64,000 bases of DNA, taken from positions 1-64,000 of the forward strand of contig JBJXGZ010000082.1 in assembly GCA_046160625.1 (NCBI GenBank), read 5' to 3'. Below are positions 26,639 through 35,490 of the stretch, piece after piece; the stretch's first letter is position 1; the number at the start of each line of letters is the position of its first letter. The stretch comes from M3007 sp046160625. Lineage in GTDB: Bacteria > Bacteroidota > Bacteroidia > Chitinophagales > Saprospiraceae. The notes below the pieces were generated by a model, which was not told where the DNA came from, did not search any database, and saw nothing but the letters and a program-made list of their open reading frames with translations. A program made the translations under genes and the position numbers.

Positions 26639-27615
26639 AACGCCGCTTCCTCCTTTGAAAAATCCAGGCCCGGCATTTCCAGTTTCAAAGCGGCAATGGC
26701 TTCCAGCTGCGCCTGGGCAAATGAACGGTATTGGGACGTGTTTGGATGAAAGGGGCGGTGTTGGGCAGCGGCTCGGGTTTTGTCTATGCGCTCGTTGAGT
26801 TTGCGCGTCTTTTCGGAGAAAAAAGTGTCGGAGAAGAATTGCCAGATATAGTCCACGGCCAGTTCCGAGGGGTGTAGCATATCAGCGGCATAGAAACGGT
26901 AATCGCGCAGGTCGTCGAGCAAAAGTTCGTAGGCAGGGAAGTAGTGGGCATAGTCCAATTGAGTGCAAATTTCTTCGCAGGCCAGTATGAGCGCGGCTTT
27001 ACTGCGTTGATTTTCAACCAAGCCGTTGCGTATGTGCCGAACTGGGCTGACCGTTAAAATGACTTCGAAGTGTGGCACGCCTCTGAGCTGTGCCACACTT
27101 TTTATTGCCTGAACCGTCCGTTCCACAATTTCAGCAACGGACAGTCGTCGTTGGTCAAAAAGCGAAGCGGGCATTTTGTGGTTGTTGGCCACTATTTTGC
27201 CTGTTTCTCGCAGCGTAAAAACATCCGAAGTGCCAAAAGTCAGCAACAAAAAATCGGCCTTTTTTATCTGTTCTGCCGCCTCGCGGTAAGCTGCATTGAT
27301 GCCTTCCAAAGCTTCGTTTTTGTCGGGCTTGGAGAAACGCCCGTGGTGCTCCCAACTGTGCCAAAGCCCGGCGTTTTCAAAGAGTTCCTTTTCGGTAAAT
27401 ATTTGATTTCCAGCAACAATCCTGTCCAAGCAATGCGCCATCGAAATCGGATTGTACACGATTCCGAAAGGGTTGGTGTGTGTGTTGAACTTGCGGTCCA
27501 GAAGTTTTTGGCCAATATGCTCGGTGAAGCAGGAGCCGAGGAGGGAGAGTTCGTGGTTGTGAGTGATTTGGAAGGGAGCAGGGGTTGCGCTGATTTGAGT
27601 TCGGAAAGTCTGCAT
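26602..27615 (-). CDS. GSCFA domain protein
   Basis: A 337-aa protein named for its GSCFTEHIG motif (about residues 24-32; family signature GSCFA). It continues with NPFGIVYNP, a conserved family block, and LLTFGTSDVF. GSCFA proteins are SGNH-hydrolase-like; the Ser in GSC and the later DMLHPSELAVDYIW (Asp/His) suit an esterase or acyl-hydrolase acting on surface polymers, but the substrate is not established. ATG 27615 (MQTFRTQIS) is preferred over an upstream start that would run into the divergent gene's leader. The 3' end overlaps the caspase gene tail-to-tail by 37 bp. The 5' end is 73 bp from the divergent gene at 27689. Confidence 0.87.
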   Translation of the reverse strand: MQTFRTQISATPAPFQITHNHELSLLGSCFTEHIGQKLLDRKFNTHTNPFGIVYNPISMAHCLDRIVAGNQIFTEKELFENAGLWHSWEHHGRFSKPDKNEALEGINAAYREAAEQIKKADFLLLTFGTSDVFTLRETGKIVANNHKMPASLFDQRRLSVAEIVERTVQAIKSVAQLRGVPHFEVILTVSPVRHIRNGLVENQRSKAALILACEEICTQLDYAHYFPAYELLLDDLRDYRFYAADMLHPSELAVDYIWQFFSDTFFSEKTRKLNERIDKTRAAAQHRPFHPNTSQYRSFAQAQLEAIAALKLEMPGLDFSKEEAAFYSPMDTGISSS

Positions 27616-27660
27616 AATAATGGGCGAAAATACTGCTTCTATGGTTCCCCGCAAGTTTCC

Positions 27661-27668
27661 TACTTTTG
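27661..27668 (+). promoter_or_regulatory. Putative -7 box for the 27689 gene
   Basis: TACTTTTG matches TAnnTTTG, 20 nt before ATG 27689, inside the 73-bp divergent spacer. On the opposite strand TATTTTCG precedes the GSCFA start as a possible weaker counterpart. Confidence 0.5.
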
Positions 27669-27688
27669 CCCGCCTTCTTGCGCAACCC

Positions 27689-29017
27689 ATGGATTTTATC
27701 ACCCGTCTTTTTGGAAATCAAAAAACAGCACAGCAGCCCGACATCCCGTTTGGCCGTTTTTCCGATGCCTATAAAACGGATGCGCAGCAACAGGCTTTTG
27801 ATCGATCGCTGGAATCTTTCGAGCAGGGCGAACATCTGAAAGCTTACCGGGATTTCCTTTTATTCCTGAAAGACGAAGACGCCAGGGAGCCTAATATCAG
27901 CTGGCAGGAAAACGAGGACGAAATCCGCTTTGAACTTTGGCAAGGCTCTCAACGCATCACCGGTTTTGCCAATGCCGAAAAAGTAAAAGCCGAAAGCAAG
28001 GTGGCTCGCGCTGACGACCTCAACGTTGGTTTTATGCGCCGGCTCATGGAGGTCAATTTCAACCTGAAATTCAGCCGGTTCGCATTGGATGCGGAGAACA
28101 ACCTCAGTATCGTATTTGACACCCGCACGGTGGATGGCTCGCCGCTTAAAATCCTACATGCCCTGCGCGAACTTGCCATACACGCCGACAAACAAGATGA
28201 CCTTTTGATCAGCGAATTCGCAGTGCTTAGCCCTGCTGAGGAGCGCAACCTCGGCAACATTTCTGAGGCTGAAAAAGAAATCAAGTACGCTTATATATGC
28301 CGCTCCATCGAGTCTGTTTTCGCTGAAATTGACAAGGGAAAACCTGATCCCAACACCTACCCCGGCACCTACGCATACCTCCTGTTGGCGCTGGCATTTC
28401 GCTTGGATTATCTGGTTAAGCCAGAAGGGTTTATGATGGATTTGCTTGAAAAAGTGTACGCTGTCTATTTTACCAAAAGCAACCTCAGTCCACAGGTGAA
28501 AGTGCAGCAAATTCGCCGCGAATTTCAAACACTGCTTGATCGGCCCAAGGAAGAGTTCTTTAAAGAAATGTACCGCACGCGCAGTACTTTTGGCGCCAAT
28601 CCTGCTGTGCCACATGGCACGCTCGCAAGTTTCATCAATGGCGAATTGGCTAACATGGAATGGCCCTTGCAACAAGGTCACGATACGCTTGCATTTGCTG
28701 TAGCGCAGTATGTGGCGGGCTTTACACTTTTTCACCAGGCTCCGCCAAAGCCAGACCGAGCGTTTTTGCATCTGTTTTTTCAAATCACTGAATCCGCCTT
28801 TTTCCGCGAACTTGGCTTCCAGATACCTTTTACCGACGCAGAAGGACGCTTACAAAAAGTGGAAATTCTGAAAGGGATTAAGGACATCGTGGATCGCAAC
28901 CGGGCACAATTCACCCGCCTCCGCCCAGACACAAGCCGCCTTGATTTTGCTTCGCATACGCTCTTTGGCAAGTCTTTTTTATTGATGCTCAAGGATTTGG
29001 ATTTGACAAAGGAGTAA
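27689..29017 (+). CDS. Conserved cytoplasmic protein of unknown function
   Basis: A 442-aa soluble protein without signal or membrane segments. The N-terminal part (about 20-190) has an alternating strand/helix pattern (KAYRDFLLFLKDED, RLMEVNFNLKFSRFALDAENNLSIVFDT) that loosely recalls YbjN/type III chaperone-like folds. The C-terminal part (about 210-440) is helical. I cannot assign a named family with confidence. ATG 27689 follows a TACTTTTG promoter box by 20 nt, which favours it over ATG 27620. It is divergent from the GSCFA gene. Confidence 0.75.
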   Translation: MDFITRLFGNQKTAQQPDIPFGRFSDAYKTDAQQQAFDRSLESFEQGEHLKAYRDFLLFLKDEDAREPNISWQENEDEIRFELWQGSQRITGFANAEKVKAESKVARADDLNVGFMRRLMEVNFNLKFSRFALDAENNLSIVFDTRTVDGSPLKILHALRELAIHADKQDDLLISEFAVLSPAEERNLGNISEAEKEIKYAYICRSIESVFAEIDKGKPDPNTYPGTYAYLLLALAFRLDYLVKPEGFMMDLLEKVYAVYFTKSNLSPQVKVQQIRREFQTLLDRPKEEFFKEMYRTRSTFGANPAVPHGTLASFINGELANMEWPLQQGHDTLAFAVAQYVAGFTLFHQAPPKPDRAFLHLFFQITESAFFRELGFQIPFTDAEGRLQKVEILKGIKDIVDRNRAQFTRLRPDTSRLDFASHTLFGKSFLLMLKDLDLTKE

Positions 29018-29050
29018 TAAGATTCAAATTAACCACATAAGGCACAAAAG

Positions 29051-29148
29051 TGAGCGGACAAAATAAACCGCAGAGGCACAGAGGCGCGGAGTGTTTGAAA
29101 ATCAATCCTTTGCGCCTCTGTGCCTCTGCGGGTTATTTTGTCCGCTCA
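29051..29148. repeat. Inverted repeat of the CCGCAGAGGCACAGAGGCGC type
   Basis: Left arm 29051-29087 and right arm 29112-29148 are 37 bp each with one mismatch and a 24-bp spacer. Weaker pairing of AAGGCACAAAAG with TGTGCCTT extends it outward. It fills the gap between the 27689 gene and the DUF2279 gene. Confidence 0.93.
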
Positions 29149-29183
29149 TGTATGTGCCTTGTGTTTAAAAGAGACACTTAAAT

Positions 29184-30197
29184 ATGCTGCTCCGCTTCTG
29201 TCTCCTTTTTCTGTTGCTCAGGTTATTTCCAATTCCAGGTTCTGCCCAAAAACTGCTCTCCCTGGCACCTGCCGACTCCCTCCACAAAGGCCGACTCTTG
29301 GCAGGAATAGGAACAGGTTCCGTTGTGTACGGAGCTTCCATGATGGGGCTTTACAAGGCCTGGTATTCAGAATATCCCGTGAGTAAGTTTCACACATTCA
29401 ATGATTTACGCGAATGGAACCAGATGGACAAGATGGGTCATGGGCTCATGTCGTACAACGAAAGCCGCTGGTTATTTAGCCTTGCAAAATGGACCGGAAT
29501 GCGCCCGCGAAAAGCGGCTTGGGCGGGATTTGTAGGCGGGCAACTGATCCAGACCTCGCTTGAGACCTTCGACGGGTTTTCGGAACAATGGGGCTGGTCC
29601 TGGAGCGATGTGGGCTTCAATGTGCTTGGTTCCAGTCTATTTTTGGCACAAGAGCTGCACTGGAAAGAACAGCGTATCTCTATGAAAATGAGCGCCATGC
29701 CTGCGTGTTATACCCAGGAGCCTATCTTTCCAGTTAATCCACAGGGCAGCCAAATCACTACCAGCTTGCAAAAACGCGCCGACGAACTTTACGGAACTGG
29801 CACCGTCAACCTATTTTTGAAAAATTACAACACGCTGGTAGTTTGGGCATCGGTCAATCCACGCTCCTTTCTTGGTGAGCGGGCTAGCTGGTGTCCGCAA
29901 TGGCTGAATCTCGCCTTGGGCATGGGGGCCGATAATATTTTCGAGGGCTTTGGTTATCAATGGCAACAGGACAAATCCTGCCAGGGGAATGATTGTCTCA
30001 CCTATCGTCTTGATCCACAGCGATTTTCGCGAACCCGCCAGTTTTTTCTATCCCCCGATGTGGACTTGACGCGTATACCTGTAAAAGGGCGATTTTGGAA
30101 AGCCCTGCTCTATACGGCCAATATTTTCAAGTTTCCTGCACCCGCACTGGAATGGAATAATCGGGGAGATCTGCGTTGGCATTGGGGGTATTTTTAA
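29184..30197 (+). CDS. DUF2279 family envelope protein
   Basis: A 337-aa protein. Signal peptide about residues 1-21 (LLRFCLLFLLLRLFPIPGSAQ). The DUF2279/YfiM-like core is FHTFNDLREWNQMDKMGHGLMSYNESRW, followed by AWAGFVGGQLIQTSLETFDGFSEQWGWSWSD, with two hydrophobic stretches in between. The family is predicted to be periplasmic or outer-membrane associated, of unknown function. The C-terminal about 150 aa, with four Cys (CPQW, CQGNDC and others), are outside the core. It ends just before a bidirectional terminator. Confidence 0.85.
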   Translation: MLLRFCLLFLLLRLFPIPGSAQKLLSLAPADSLHKGRLLAGIGTGSVVYGASMMGLYKAWYSEYPVSKFHTFNDLREWNQMDKMGHGLMSYNESRWLFSLAKWTGMRPRKAAWAGFVGGQLIQTSLETFDGFSEQWGWSWSDVGFNVLGSSLFLAQELHWKEQRISMKMSAMPACYTQEPIFPVNPQGSQITTSLQKRADELYGTGTVNLFLKNYNTLVVWASVNPRSFLGERASWCPQWLNLALGMGADNIFEGFGYQWQQDKSCQGNDCLTYRLDPQRFSRTRQFFLSPDVDLTRIPVKGRFWKALLYTANIFKFPAPALEWNNRGDLRWHWGYF

Positions 30198-30204
30198 TAA
30201 AAAA

Positions 30205-30225
30205 AGCCGCTCTTTTGGAGCGGCT
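30205..30225. terminator. Bidirectional terminator between DUF2279 and ECF sigma genes
   Basis: AGCCGCTC, 5-nt loop, GAGCGGCT, preceded on the plus strand by a run of A (T-run for minus-strand transcripts) and followed by a T-rich stretch. It sits between convergent stops at 30197 and 30261. Confidence 0.85.
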
Positions 30226-30260
30226 CATGTTTGTTCTTTGATCTTAATTTCTTCTGCGAA

Positions 30261-30779
30261 CTAGTTCGGGTTAAACCCATAGTTCGACATAATCTTCTCT
30301 TTCAACTCTTTACGCGCAAAGAAGATTCGACTTTTCACTGTGCCCAAAGGCAGTTTCAAATCGTCGGCAATCTCCTGGTACTTGTAGCCCTCGAAGTGCA
30401 TCGTAAATGGAATACGAATGCTGTCATCCAGCGCAGTTACCATCGTATTCAGTTCTTTGAGCAGTATGCCGCCTTCTGCCGCATTGGCTGCCGAGTGACT
30501 GAATGAATTGAGATAATATTGGTTTTCGGTATTGTCCAATACCGTATTGGCTTTCACCTTTTTACGGTAGTTGTTGATGAAGATGTTCTTCATGATCGTG
30601 AACATCCACGCCTTGAAATTGGTGTCGGGTTGAAACTTGTCGCGGTTGAAAAGGGCGCGATACGCCGTTTCCTGATACAGATCTTTGGCATCTTCCACGT
30701 TCTTCGTCAAGTTATAGGCGAAAGAGTGCAACATGCTCGTCAGAGTGCTCAGTTTGGTATTGAATTCCATACTTGTCAT
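30261..30779 (-). CDS. ECF RNA polymerase sigma factor (SigP/PorX-regulon-like)
   Basis: A 172-aa sigma-70 family ECF factor. Region 2 spans about residues 12-80 (SFAYNLTKNVEDAKDLYQETAYRAL, FKAWMFTIMKNIFINNYRKK). Region 4 spans about 110-165 (IRIPFTMHFEGYKYQEIADDLKLPLGTVKSRIFFARKEL). No anti-sigma gene is adjacent. The sequence resembles the widely conserved Bacteroidota sigma factors of the SigP group, which links to T9SS gene control in Porphyromonas; that link is inference here. A TACCTTTG promoter box lies 31 nt upstream. The 250-nt AT-rich stretch beyond it (30819-31067) shows no gene. Confidence 0.92.
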   Translation of the reverse strand: MTSMEFNTKLSTLTSMLHSFAYNLTKNVEDAKDLYQETAYRALFNRDKFQPDTNFKAWMFTIMKNIFINNYRKKVKANTVLDNTENQYYLNSFSHSAANAAEGGILLKELNTMVTALDDSIRIPFTMHFEGYKYQEIADDLKLPLGTVKSRIFFARKELKEKIMSNYGFNPN

Positions 30780-30810
30780 GGCAATCTTCTGTTGATTTTA
30801 AATATGGTCT

Positions 30811-30818
30811 CAAAGGTA
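30811..30818 (-). promoter_or_regulatory. Putative promoter of the ECF sigma gene
   Basis: On the minus strand TACCTTTG (TAnnTTTG) with a TTG about 20 nt upstream, spacing that fits the Bacteroidota -33/-7 promoter. The start codon is 31 nt downstream. Confidence 0.6.
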
Positions 30819-31067
30819 AGGACATGTTCAACAAACACCAAGTAATGCTTCCACAAAAATTGTTAAATTTATCAAAAAAAAGTGTTGTGATCTCTATATT
30901 TTGTTTAAAATATTGATTATCAATTATTTAGTCAATTTTGAACGAATCTTCATTGTGTGAGTTCCTTCAAAAAAAAATGAAAAAAAATTAATGACCAAAA
31001 TAAAAGAAAGCATGTTTAAAAGGAGAAATCAGCAGCTTTGAGAGGGCAACAAAGGGCATATGGCAAA

Positions 31068-32564
31068 TTATACTTCGATACCCCACACCAGCGGCAGTAA
31101 AAGGTAAATAAAGACCAGTAAAAGCAAGACGGCCAGGGCATCGAGCAAAAATCCCGCCCGAGCCATGTCGCGCGTACTCATGTGCCCTGTTGCAAAAACG
31201 ATGCTGTTGGGTGCTGTTGCGATGGGCAGTCCAAATCCAAAGGAGGCAGCAATAGTAGCGCTCAGCAACAAACCAAACGGATGCGAGCCAATGCTCCCGG
31301 CCAAAGCAGCCAGCACAGGCATCATCATGGAGGCCGTGGCAATGTTGGACGCCACTTCGCTGAGCAACACCACCGCACTGAGCACCACCAAAAGGATCAA
31401 CACATGCGGCAAGTACCCAAGCCCTTTCATTTGTTCGCCAAACCAGACTGCTAAGCCACTTAAATCAAAGCCCTTGGCTAATGCAAGCCCGCCGCCAAAC
31501 AGAAGTAGGATGGCCCATGGTATCCGGGATGCTGTGGGCCAATCAAGCAGCGTGGTCTTTTCTTTGCTGCTTCCGGCAGGCATTATGAAAAACAGGATCG
31601 CTCCCAAGACGGCTACCACCGCATCTGAGCAATAGGCTGGCAATTTGTCCATCTTTTCCGGAAATGGAAGTCCGGCCATGTGAAGGTGAATCCAAAGGTT
31701 TAGGGGCTTGTACCATAAAAGGGAGCCTGAAACCCATGCTAAAATGACGGCGCCAAACACCCAGAGAAGCCGCTTTTCAGGCCTGCTGATCGGACCGAGC
31801 TCACCGAGTTGTTCTCTCAAATGCTCCTGACTGTCAATGGACTTTGAGCCGTTTTTTCCGACCGGAAACATCCACACCAGCATTTTCCAACATACCCAAA
31901 GCAAGGTAAGCGAGAATGGGAAGCCAAATAACAGCCATTTACCAAAAGTCACCGTTTCACCCATGTTTTGTTGCGCAAACGCTATAAATATGGCATTAGT
32001 AGGTGTTCCGATCATGGTCGCCAGGCCACCAATAGAACAGGCATAGCCCACCCCAAGCAAGAGCGATTTGGCAAAGTTTTTATGCCCATCCATGCCCTCG
32101 CTTTGGGCCGCGACCGCAATTGCGACAGGGGTCATCATCACAGCCGTAGCCGTATTGGATATCCACATGGAAATAAATGCGGTGGCAACCATAAAACCCA
32201 AGACCGTACGCGAAGGATCCGTGCCGATCCACAACACCATGCGCAAAGCGATACGCCGGTGGAGTTGCCAGCGCTCGATGGACTTGCCCATGAAAAACCC
32301 CGCCATGAACAGGAAAATGATCTCGTTCCCATATTCAGCGGAGACGGTTTTGAGGGAAGCAACCCCTGCCAAAGGCAACAAGACCAAAGGCAGTAACGAG
32401 GTAGCTGCCATTTCAATCGGCTCGGTGATCCACCAGACTGCAATCCATAGGGTGATGGCGGCAGTAATCTGTGCCGGCCAGGGCATTCCTACAGGTGTGG
32501 GCGCAAACGCAACAAGTGCAAAAAGCAGGGGGCCGGCAAAGAAGGCTATTCGTCTTAAATCCAT
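31068..32564 (-). CDS. DASS/SLC13 family anion (dicarboxylate/sulfate) symporter
   Basis: A 498-aa protein with about 11-14 hydrophobic helices. The two inverted-repeat substrate/sodium-site motifs are visible: ISNTATAVMMTPVAIA (SNT motif, first half) and SNIATASMMMPVLAA (SNx motif, second half, with Ile in place of Thr). Both precede proline-containing helices typical of VcINDY-like transporters. The length is normal. It likely imports C4-dicarboxylates, citrate or sulfate with Na+; the substrate cannot be told from sequence. The DCC protein gene lies 81 nt upstream on the same strand and may be cotranscribed. Confidence 0.9.
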   Translation of the reverse strand: MDLRRIAFFAGPLLFALVAFAPTPVGMPWPAQITAAITLWIAVWWITEPIEMAATSLLPLVLLPLAGVASLKTVSAEYGNEIIFLFMAGFFMGKSIERWQLHRRIALRMVLWIGTDPSRTVLGFMVATAFISMWISNTATAVMMTPVAIAVAAQSEGMDGHKNFAKSLLLGVGYACSIGGLATMIGTPTNAIFIAFAQQNMGETVTFGKWLLFGFPFSLTLLWVCWKMLVWMFPVGKNGSKSIDSQEHLREQLGELGPISRPEKRLLWVFGAVILAWVSGSLLWYKPLNLWIHLHMAGLPFPEKMDKLPAYCSDAVVAVLGAILFFIMPAGSSKEKTTLLDWPTASRIPWAILLLFGGGLALAKGFDLSGLAVWFGEQMKGLGYLPHVLILLVVLSAVVLLSEVASNIATASMMMPVLAALAGSIGSHPFGLLLSATIAASFGFGLPIATAPNSIVFATGHMSTRDMARAGFLLDALAVLLLLVFIYLLLPLVWGIEV

Positions 32565-32645
32565 GCGATGTGTTTATGGTTCGCAAAGGACGAAAAGATT
32601 AGGGCAATCCTACCGTAGAACTTTAAATTTTAGCCAAACGGACGA

Positions 32646-33329
32646 TCACGACACTTTATCCCACCTCCGCCACCACATCCACCCTGCCAATCCAAGTGAC
32701 AAGGCCGTAGCCAGCCAAGCCCCTCCCGGCACAAGGCGTAGCACAAAGGAAGTGGCCAGAAAAACCGTGGCCCAATGCCCGATGAAGTCAAGTTTTTTAG
32801 GCACAGCAAGACTCCCCAATAATAGGACTAAGTGTGTGATTATGAAGGCATTACCAGCCAATCCGTTACTGACCCAAAAAGGGAAAGAAAGCAGGGTGCC
32901 GCCCAGCACGGCGATAGCAATATACAGCCAACGGTATAATAAATTGACATCCGGTGCACAATCACAACCGATTTTGGGCGCTCCGCTGCCCGCTATGATG
33001 CGACGGTTGTAAGTAATAATCTGATAAAGCGGATAGAGCAGTGGTCGAAACCAGCGGCTGCGGAACAGCGGCTTGAAAATCGGCATCCGCTCACCAATGA
33101 TGAGAAAAAGGGCGCTGAGTCCGTAAGTAACTTCGCCTGTTTTGGTATCGAGCAGGGGAATCTCGTGGCGTGCCCGGTCAAAGTCAATTTTAGCGAGCAA
33201 TTCAGGGCTAACATTTGCAAAGCCCCGACGTTCTTTCAACCATCCGGCCTTTACAAAACCTGCCGTGTAGGCTTGGCACATTGGGCAGGCATCATCGTAG
33301 ACAATGACTTTATTTTCAAGCGTTTGCAT
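32646..33329 (-). CDS. DCC family thiol-disulfide oxidoreductase-like membrane protein
   Basis: A 227-aa protein. The N-terminal DCC (DUF393) domain begins VIVYDDACPMCQAYTAGFVK; the CxxC pair sits in the family's DxxCxxC position in a thioredoxin-like fold. The C-terminal half (about 110-225) holds four hydrophobic segments, so this is a DCC-membrane fusion rather than a single soluble domain. The function of DCC proteins is poorly known; redox activity is inferred from the CxxC. It lies upstream of the DASS transporter in the same orientation. Confidence 0.83.
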   Translation of the reverse strand: MQTLENKVIVYDDACPMCQAYTAGFVKAGWLKERRGFANVSPELLAKIDFDRARHEIPLLDTKTGEVTYGLSALFLIIGERMPIFKPLFRSRWFRPLLYPLYQIITYNRRIIAGSGAPKIGCDCAPDVNLLYRWLYIAIAVLGGTLLSFPFWVSNGLAGNAFIITHLVLLLGSLAVPKKLDFIGHWATVFLATSFVLRLVPGGAWLATALSLGLAGWMWWRRWDKVS

Positions 33330-33334
33330 AAGAA

Positions 33335-33367
33335 AGTGGGTTTGTTTCGTATTGAAACAAACCCACT
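33335..33367. repeat. Perfect hairpin AGTGGGTTTGTTTC
   Basis: Arms 33335-33348 and 33354-33367 are 14 bp and perfect, with loop GTATT. It lies 5 nt upstream of the DCC start codon, so it would fall in the leader of that gene. Confidence 0.85.
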
Positions 33368-33402
33368 GATTTTTAGTTTTCAGAAAAAATTGAAAACTTG
33401 AA

Positions 33403-33471
33403 TTTAGCCACTAATTGCACGAATTTTCACGAACATTAATTTAGTGAAAATTCGTGCAATTAGTGGCTAAA
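33403..33471. repeat. Inverted repeat, TTAGCCACTAATTGCACGAA family (copy 1)
   Basis: Arms 33403-33430 and 33444-33471 are 28 bp and perfect, with a 13-nt loop. It ends 4 nt before the stop codon of the hydroxyacyl-CoA dehydrogenase gene. The second copy of the family lies at 50020-50081. Confidence 0.93.
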
Positions 33472-33475
33472 AAAC

Positions 33476-34363
33476 CTACCGAAAACGCTCCGCTACCACC
33501 AAATCCTTCGTTCCCGCAGCATAAGTGTAAAACCCTTCCCCACTTTTTGCGCCCAATTTGCCCGCAGTCACCATGTTGACGAGCAAGGGACAAGGAGCGT
33601 ATTTGGGGTTGCCAAAACCATCATGCAACACCCGGAGAATGGAAAGACAGACATCCAGTCCGATAAAGTCGGCGAGTTGAAGCGGCCCCATGGGGTGTGC
33701 CATTCCTAGTTTCATCACATTGTCAATGCCTTCCACATCGCTCACCCCTTCGTAAAGTGTATAAAAGGCCTCGTTCAGCATGGGCATCAGGATGCGGTTT
33801 GCCACAAACCCCGGGTAGTCGTTCACTTCCACCGGGGATTTGCCCAATTGCTTGGAGAGTGCCATAATTTGTTGACAAACATCGTCTGAAGTAGCATAAC
33901 CGCGAATCACTTCCACCAACTTCATCACAGGCACCGGGTTCATAAAGTGCATCCCAATGACTTGGGAGGGCCTCATGGTAGCCGCGGCAATTTGGGTAAT
34001 GCTTATGCTGCTTGTATTGGTGGCAAGAATGGCCATAGGTGGCGCATGCTGGTCAACATCAGTGAATATTTTAAGTTTCAGCCCAAGGTTTTCGGTGGCC
34101 GCCTCCACAACGAGTTCTGCATTTGCCACGCCTTGCCGCAAATCCGTCATGGGGTGAATACGGCGCAAAGTGGCCGCTTTTTCGTCTTCACTCAGCGTGC
34201 CCTTCGCTATTAGTCGGTCGAGGTTTTTCCCTATGGTAATAAGTGCCTTATCCAGCGCGGAGGCGGCCACGTCCACAAGTGTGACATTGAAGCCATTTTG
34301 AGCAAATACGTGGGCGATGCCGTTTCCCATCGTGCCACTGCCAATTACAGTTATGTTTTGCAT
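33476..34363 (-). CDS. 3-hydroxybutyryl-CoA/3-hydroxyacyl-CoA dehydrogenase
   Basis: A 295-aa protein. N-terminal NAD-binding Rossmann domain (VIGSGTMGNGIAHVFAQNGF, with Asp in VTLVDV selecting NAD). Catalytic-region blocks ATNTSSISITQIA and IGMHFMNPVPVMKLVEVI place the catalytic His. C-terminal dimerisation domain (PGFVANRILMPMLNEAF, GMAHPMGPLQLADFIGLD). It oxidises (S)-3-hydroxyacyl-CoA in short-chain fatty acid, polyhydroxybutyrate or phenylacetate-type metabolism in the cytosol. No thiolase or crotonase gene is adjacent, so the pathway is not fixed by context. Length equals the family norm (about 285-295 aa). Confidence 0.94.
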   Translation of the reverse strand: MQNITVIGSGTMGNGIAHVFAQNGFNVTLVDVAASALDKALITIGKNLDRLIAKGTLSEDEKAATLRRIHPMTDLRQGVANAELVVEAATENLGLKLKIFTDVDQHAPPMAILATNTSSISITQIAAATMRPSQVIGMHFMNPVPVMKLVEVIRGYATSDDVCQQIMALSKQLGKSPVEVNDYPGFVANRILMPMLNEAFYTLYEGVSDVEGIDNVMKLGMAHPMGPLQLADFIGLDVCLSILRVLHDGFGNPKYAPCPLLVNMVTAGKLGAKSGEGFYTYAAGTKDLVVAERFR

Positions 34364-34382
34364 GAATGTATGTTGTTAGACT

Positions 34383-34460
34383 TTGGATATCTGGACGTTT
34401 GACTTTGGACAGCTGGACGTTTGACTCCGAATCGTGTGAAGTCCAACGTCCAATATCCAA
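34383..34460. repeat. Imperfect inverted repeat, GGACGTTGGAT type
   Basis: Left arm about 34383-34403 (TTGGATATCTGGACGTTTGAC) pairs with right arm about 34441-34460 (GTCCAACGTCCAATATCCAA), with one bulge and a mismatch. The left side also carries a direct duplication (GACTTTGGA-x-CTGGACGTTTGAC). It lies between the M48 stop and the dehydrogenase start and is related in wording to 2887-3027. Confidence 0.75.
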
Positions 34461-34471
34461 AAATCCAACTT

Positions 34472-35302
34472 CTATTTCCCTAATTTCCCCCGCCACTCCT
34501 CAATGGCCGCCTGAATCGCTTCCTTGCGATTTTCGGGGTCGGGGTGACTGCTTTGAAATTCTGGGGTGCGATTTGGTCCGGAGGCTTGTTTGAGTATTTC
34601 CATCACCGAGATAAGGTTTTCCGGGTTGTAGCCCGCTTCCATCATAAAGCGAACACCAAGGTTGTCGCTCTGAAGTTCTTGTTCGCGACCATATTTGAGT
34701 TGGATCATATTCGCTACAGACTGTGCGATGTATCCTGAGTTTGGGTTGGAAGGATCGTAAGTGGCCATTGTGACAGCACCGGTGATGCCTTGTGCGAGTT
34801 CCATCTGTGCGAGTCTTTCAGCACTGTGGCGTGCCACAACATGGCCGACTTCATGGCCAAGTACCCCTGCAAGCATATCCTCGCTAAGCGTTTTCCCGTC
34901 AGCCGTAAGTCGTACTAACAACCCCTCGGTGATAAAGACTTGTCCACCAGGCAGCGCAAAAGCATTGATGGTTTGTGGGTCGGCAAGCAGGTGAAAATTA
35001 TATTGGTAAGGAGTGCGGGAGGCTGCGGAGGTTTGCACAATTTTTTGCCCAATTCGCTTGACAATATCGGTGGCTTGTTGGTTTCTGCTCAGTCCGCCCA
35101 TTTCCTCCGCCATTTGGGGTGCACTTTGCAAGCCCATCGCGATTTCTTGTTCTGTGGTCATCGAAATGTACTGCTTTTCGCCCGTGATTTCGTTCACAGA
35201 GCTTTGGCCGTAATATTTACAAAGTGCAAAACCGCCCATCACAAGAGCGATAAGGAGGGTGGGAGGGATGCGAAATCCACTGCTTTTGTTTTGTCCGAAC
35301 AT
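34472..35302 (-). CDS. M48 family zinc metalloprotease
   Basis: A 276-aa protein. N-terminal membrane anchor (about residues 12-27, PPTLLIALVMGGFALCKYYG). The zinc-binding motif HEVGH sits in GVLGHEVGHVVARHSAERLAQ, with the third ligand Glu expected in the downstream EQELQSDNLGVRFMMEAGYNP block. Such proteins (BepA/LoiP/YggG-like) are periplasmic proteases or chaperones that check outer-membrane protein quality. The C-terminal block SSHPDPENRKEAIQ is the family's conserved end. ATG 35302 is preferred; the longer in-frame extension to 35416 lacks features. Confidence 0.92.
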   Translation of the reverse strand: MFGQNKSSGFRIPPTLLIALVMGGFALCKYYGQSSVNEITGEKQYISMTTEQEIAMGLQSAPQMAEEMGGLSRNQQATDIVKRIGQKIVQTSAASRTPYQYNFHLLADPQTINAFALPGGQVFITEGLLVRLTADGKTLSEDMLAGVLGHEVGHVVARHSAERLAQMELAQGITGAVTMATYDPSNPNSGYIAQSVANMIQLKYGREQELQSDNLGVRFMMEAGYNPENLISVMEILKQASGPNRTPEFQSSHPDPENRKEAIQAAIEEWRGKLGK

Positions 35303-35422
35303 GGTAAAAAGTTTTGTCCTGGGAAAAATAAGAATTCCAAAGGCGAAAGTCGCTTGGCTTTTTGAAACAGCAAAACTTTCCAAACTTTTGAACTTTCGGA
35401 AAATAAGGCAGTTCACATGTTC

Positions 35423-35430
35423 TAACTTTG
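35423..35430 (+). promoter_or_regulatory. Putative -7 box of the citrate synthase gene
   Basis: TAACTTTG matches TAnnTTTG, 60 nt before the start. No clear -33 TTG is seen at standard spacing. It sits beside a degenerate CCGAAAGTT/AACTTTCGG hairpin at about 35376-35401. Confidence 0.4.
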
Positions 35431-35490
35431 CCGAAAATTAAAAAAGCCCTTCAATCTGCGCCATAACCTATAATTTCCGAATTCTTCTAC

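Noticed and set aside
30780..31067. AT-rich 288-bp gap as a possible replication origin or small RNA gene
   Set aside because: No DnaA-box clusters or defined stem-terminator pattern were visible; only the sigma gene promoter can be supported.
32068..33012. 314-codon plus-strand reading frame opposite the DASS and DCC genes
   Set aside because: It spans two clear minus-strand genes, with unnatural composition (Ser/Thr/Lys-rich, no domain), so it is an antisense shadow.
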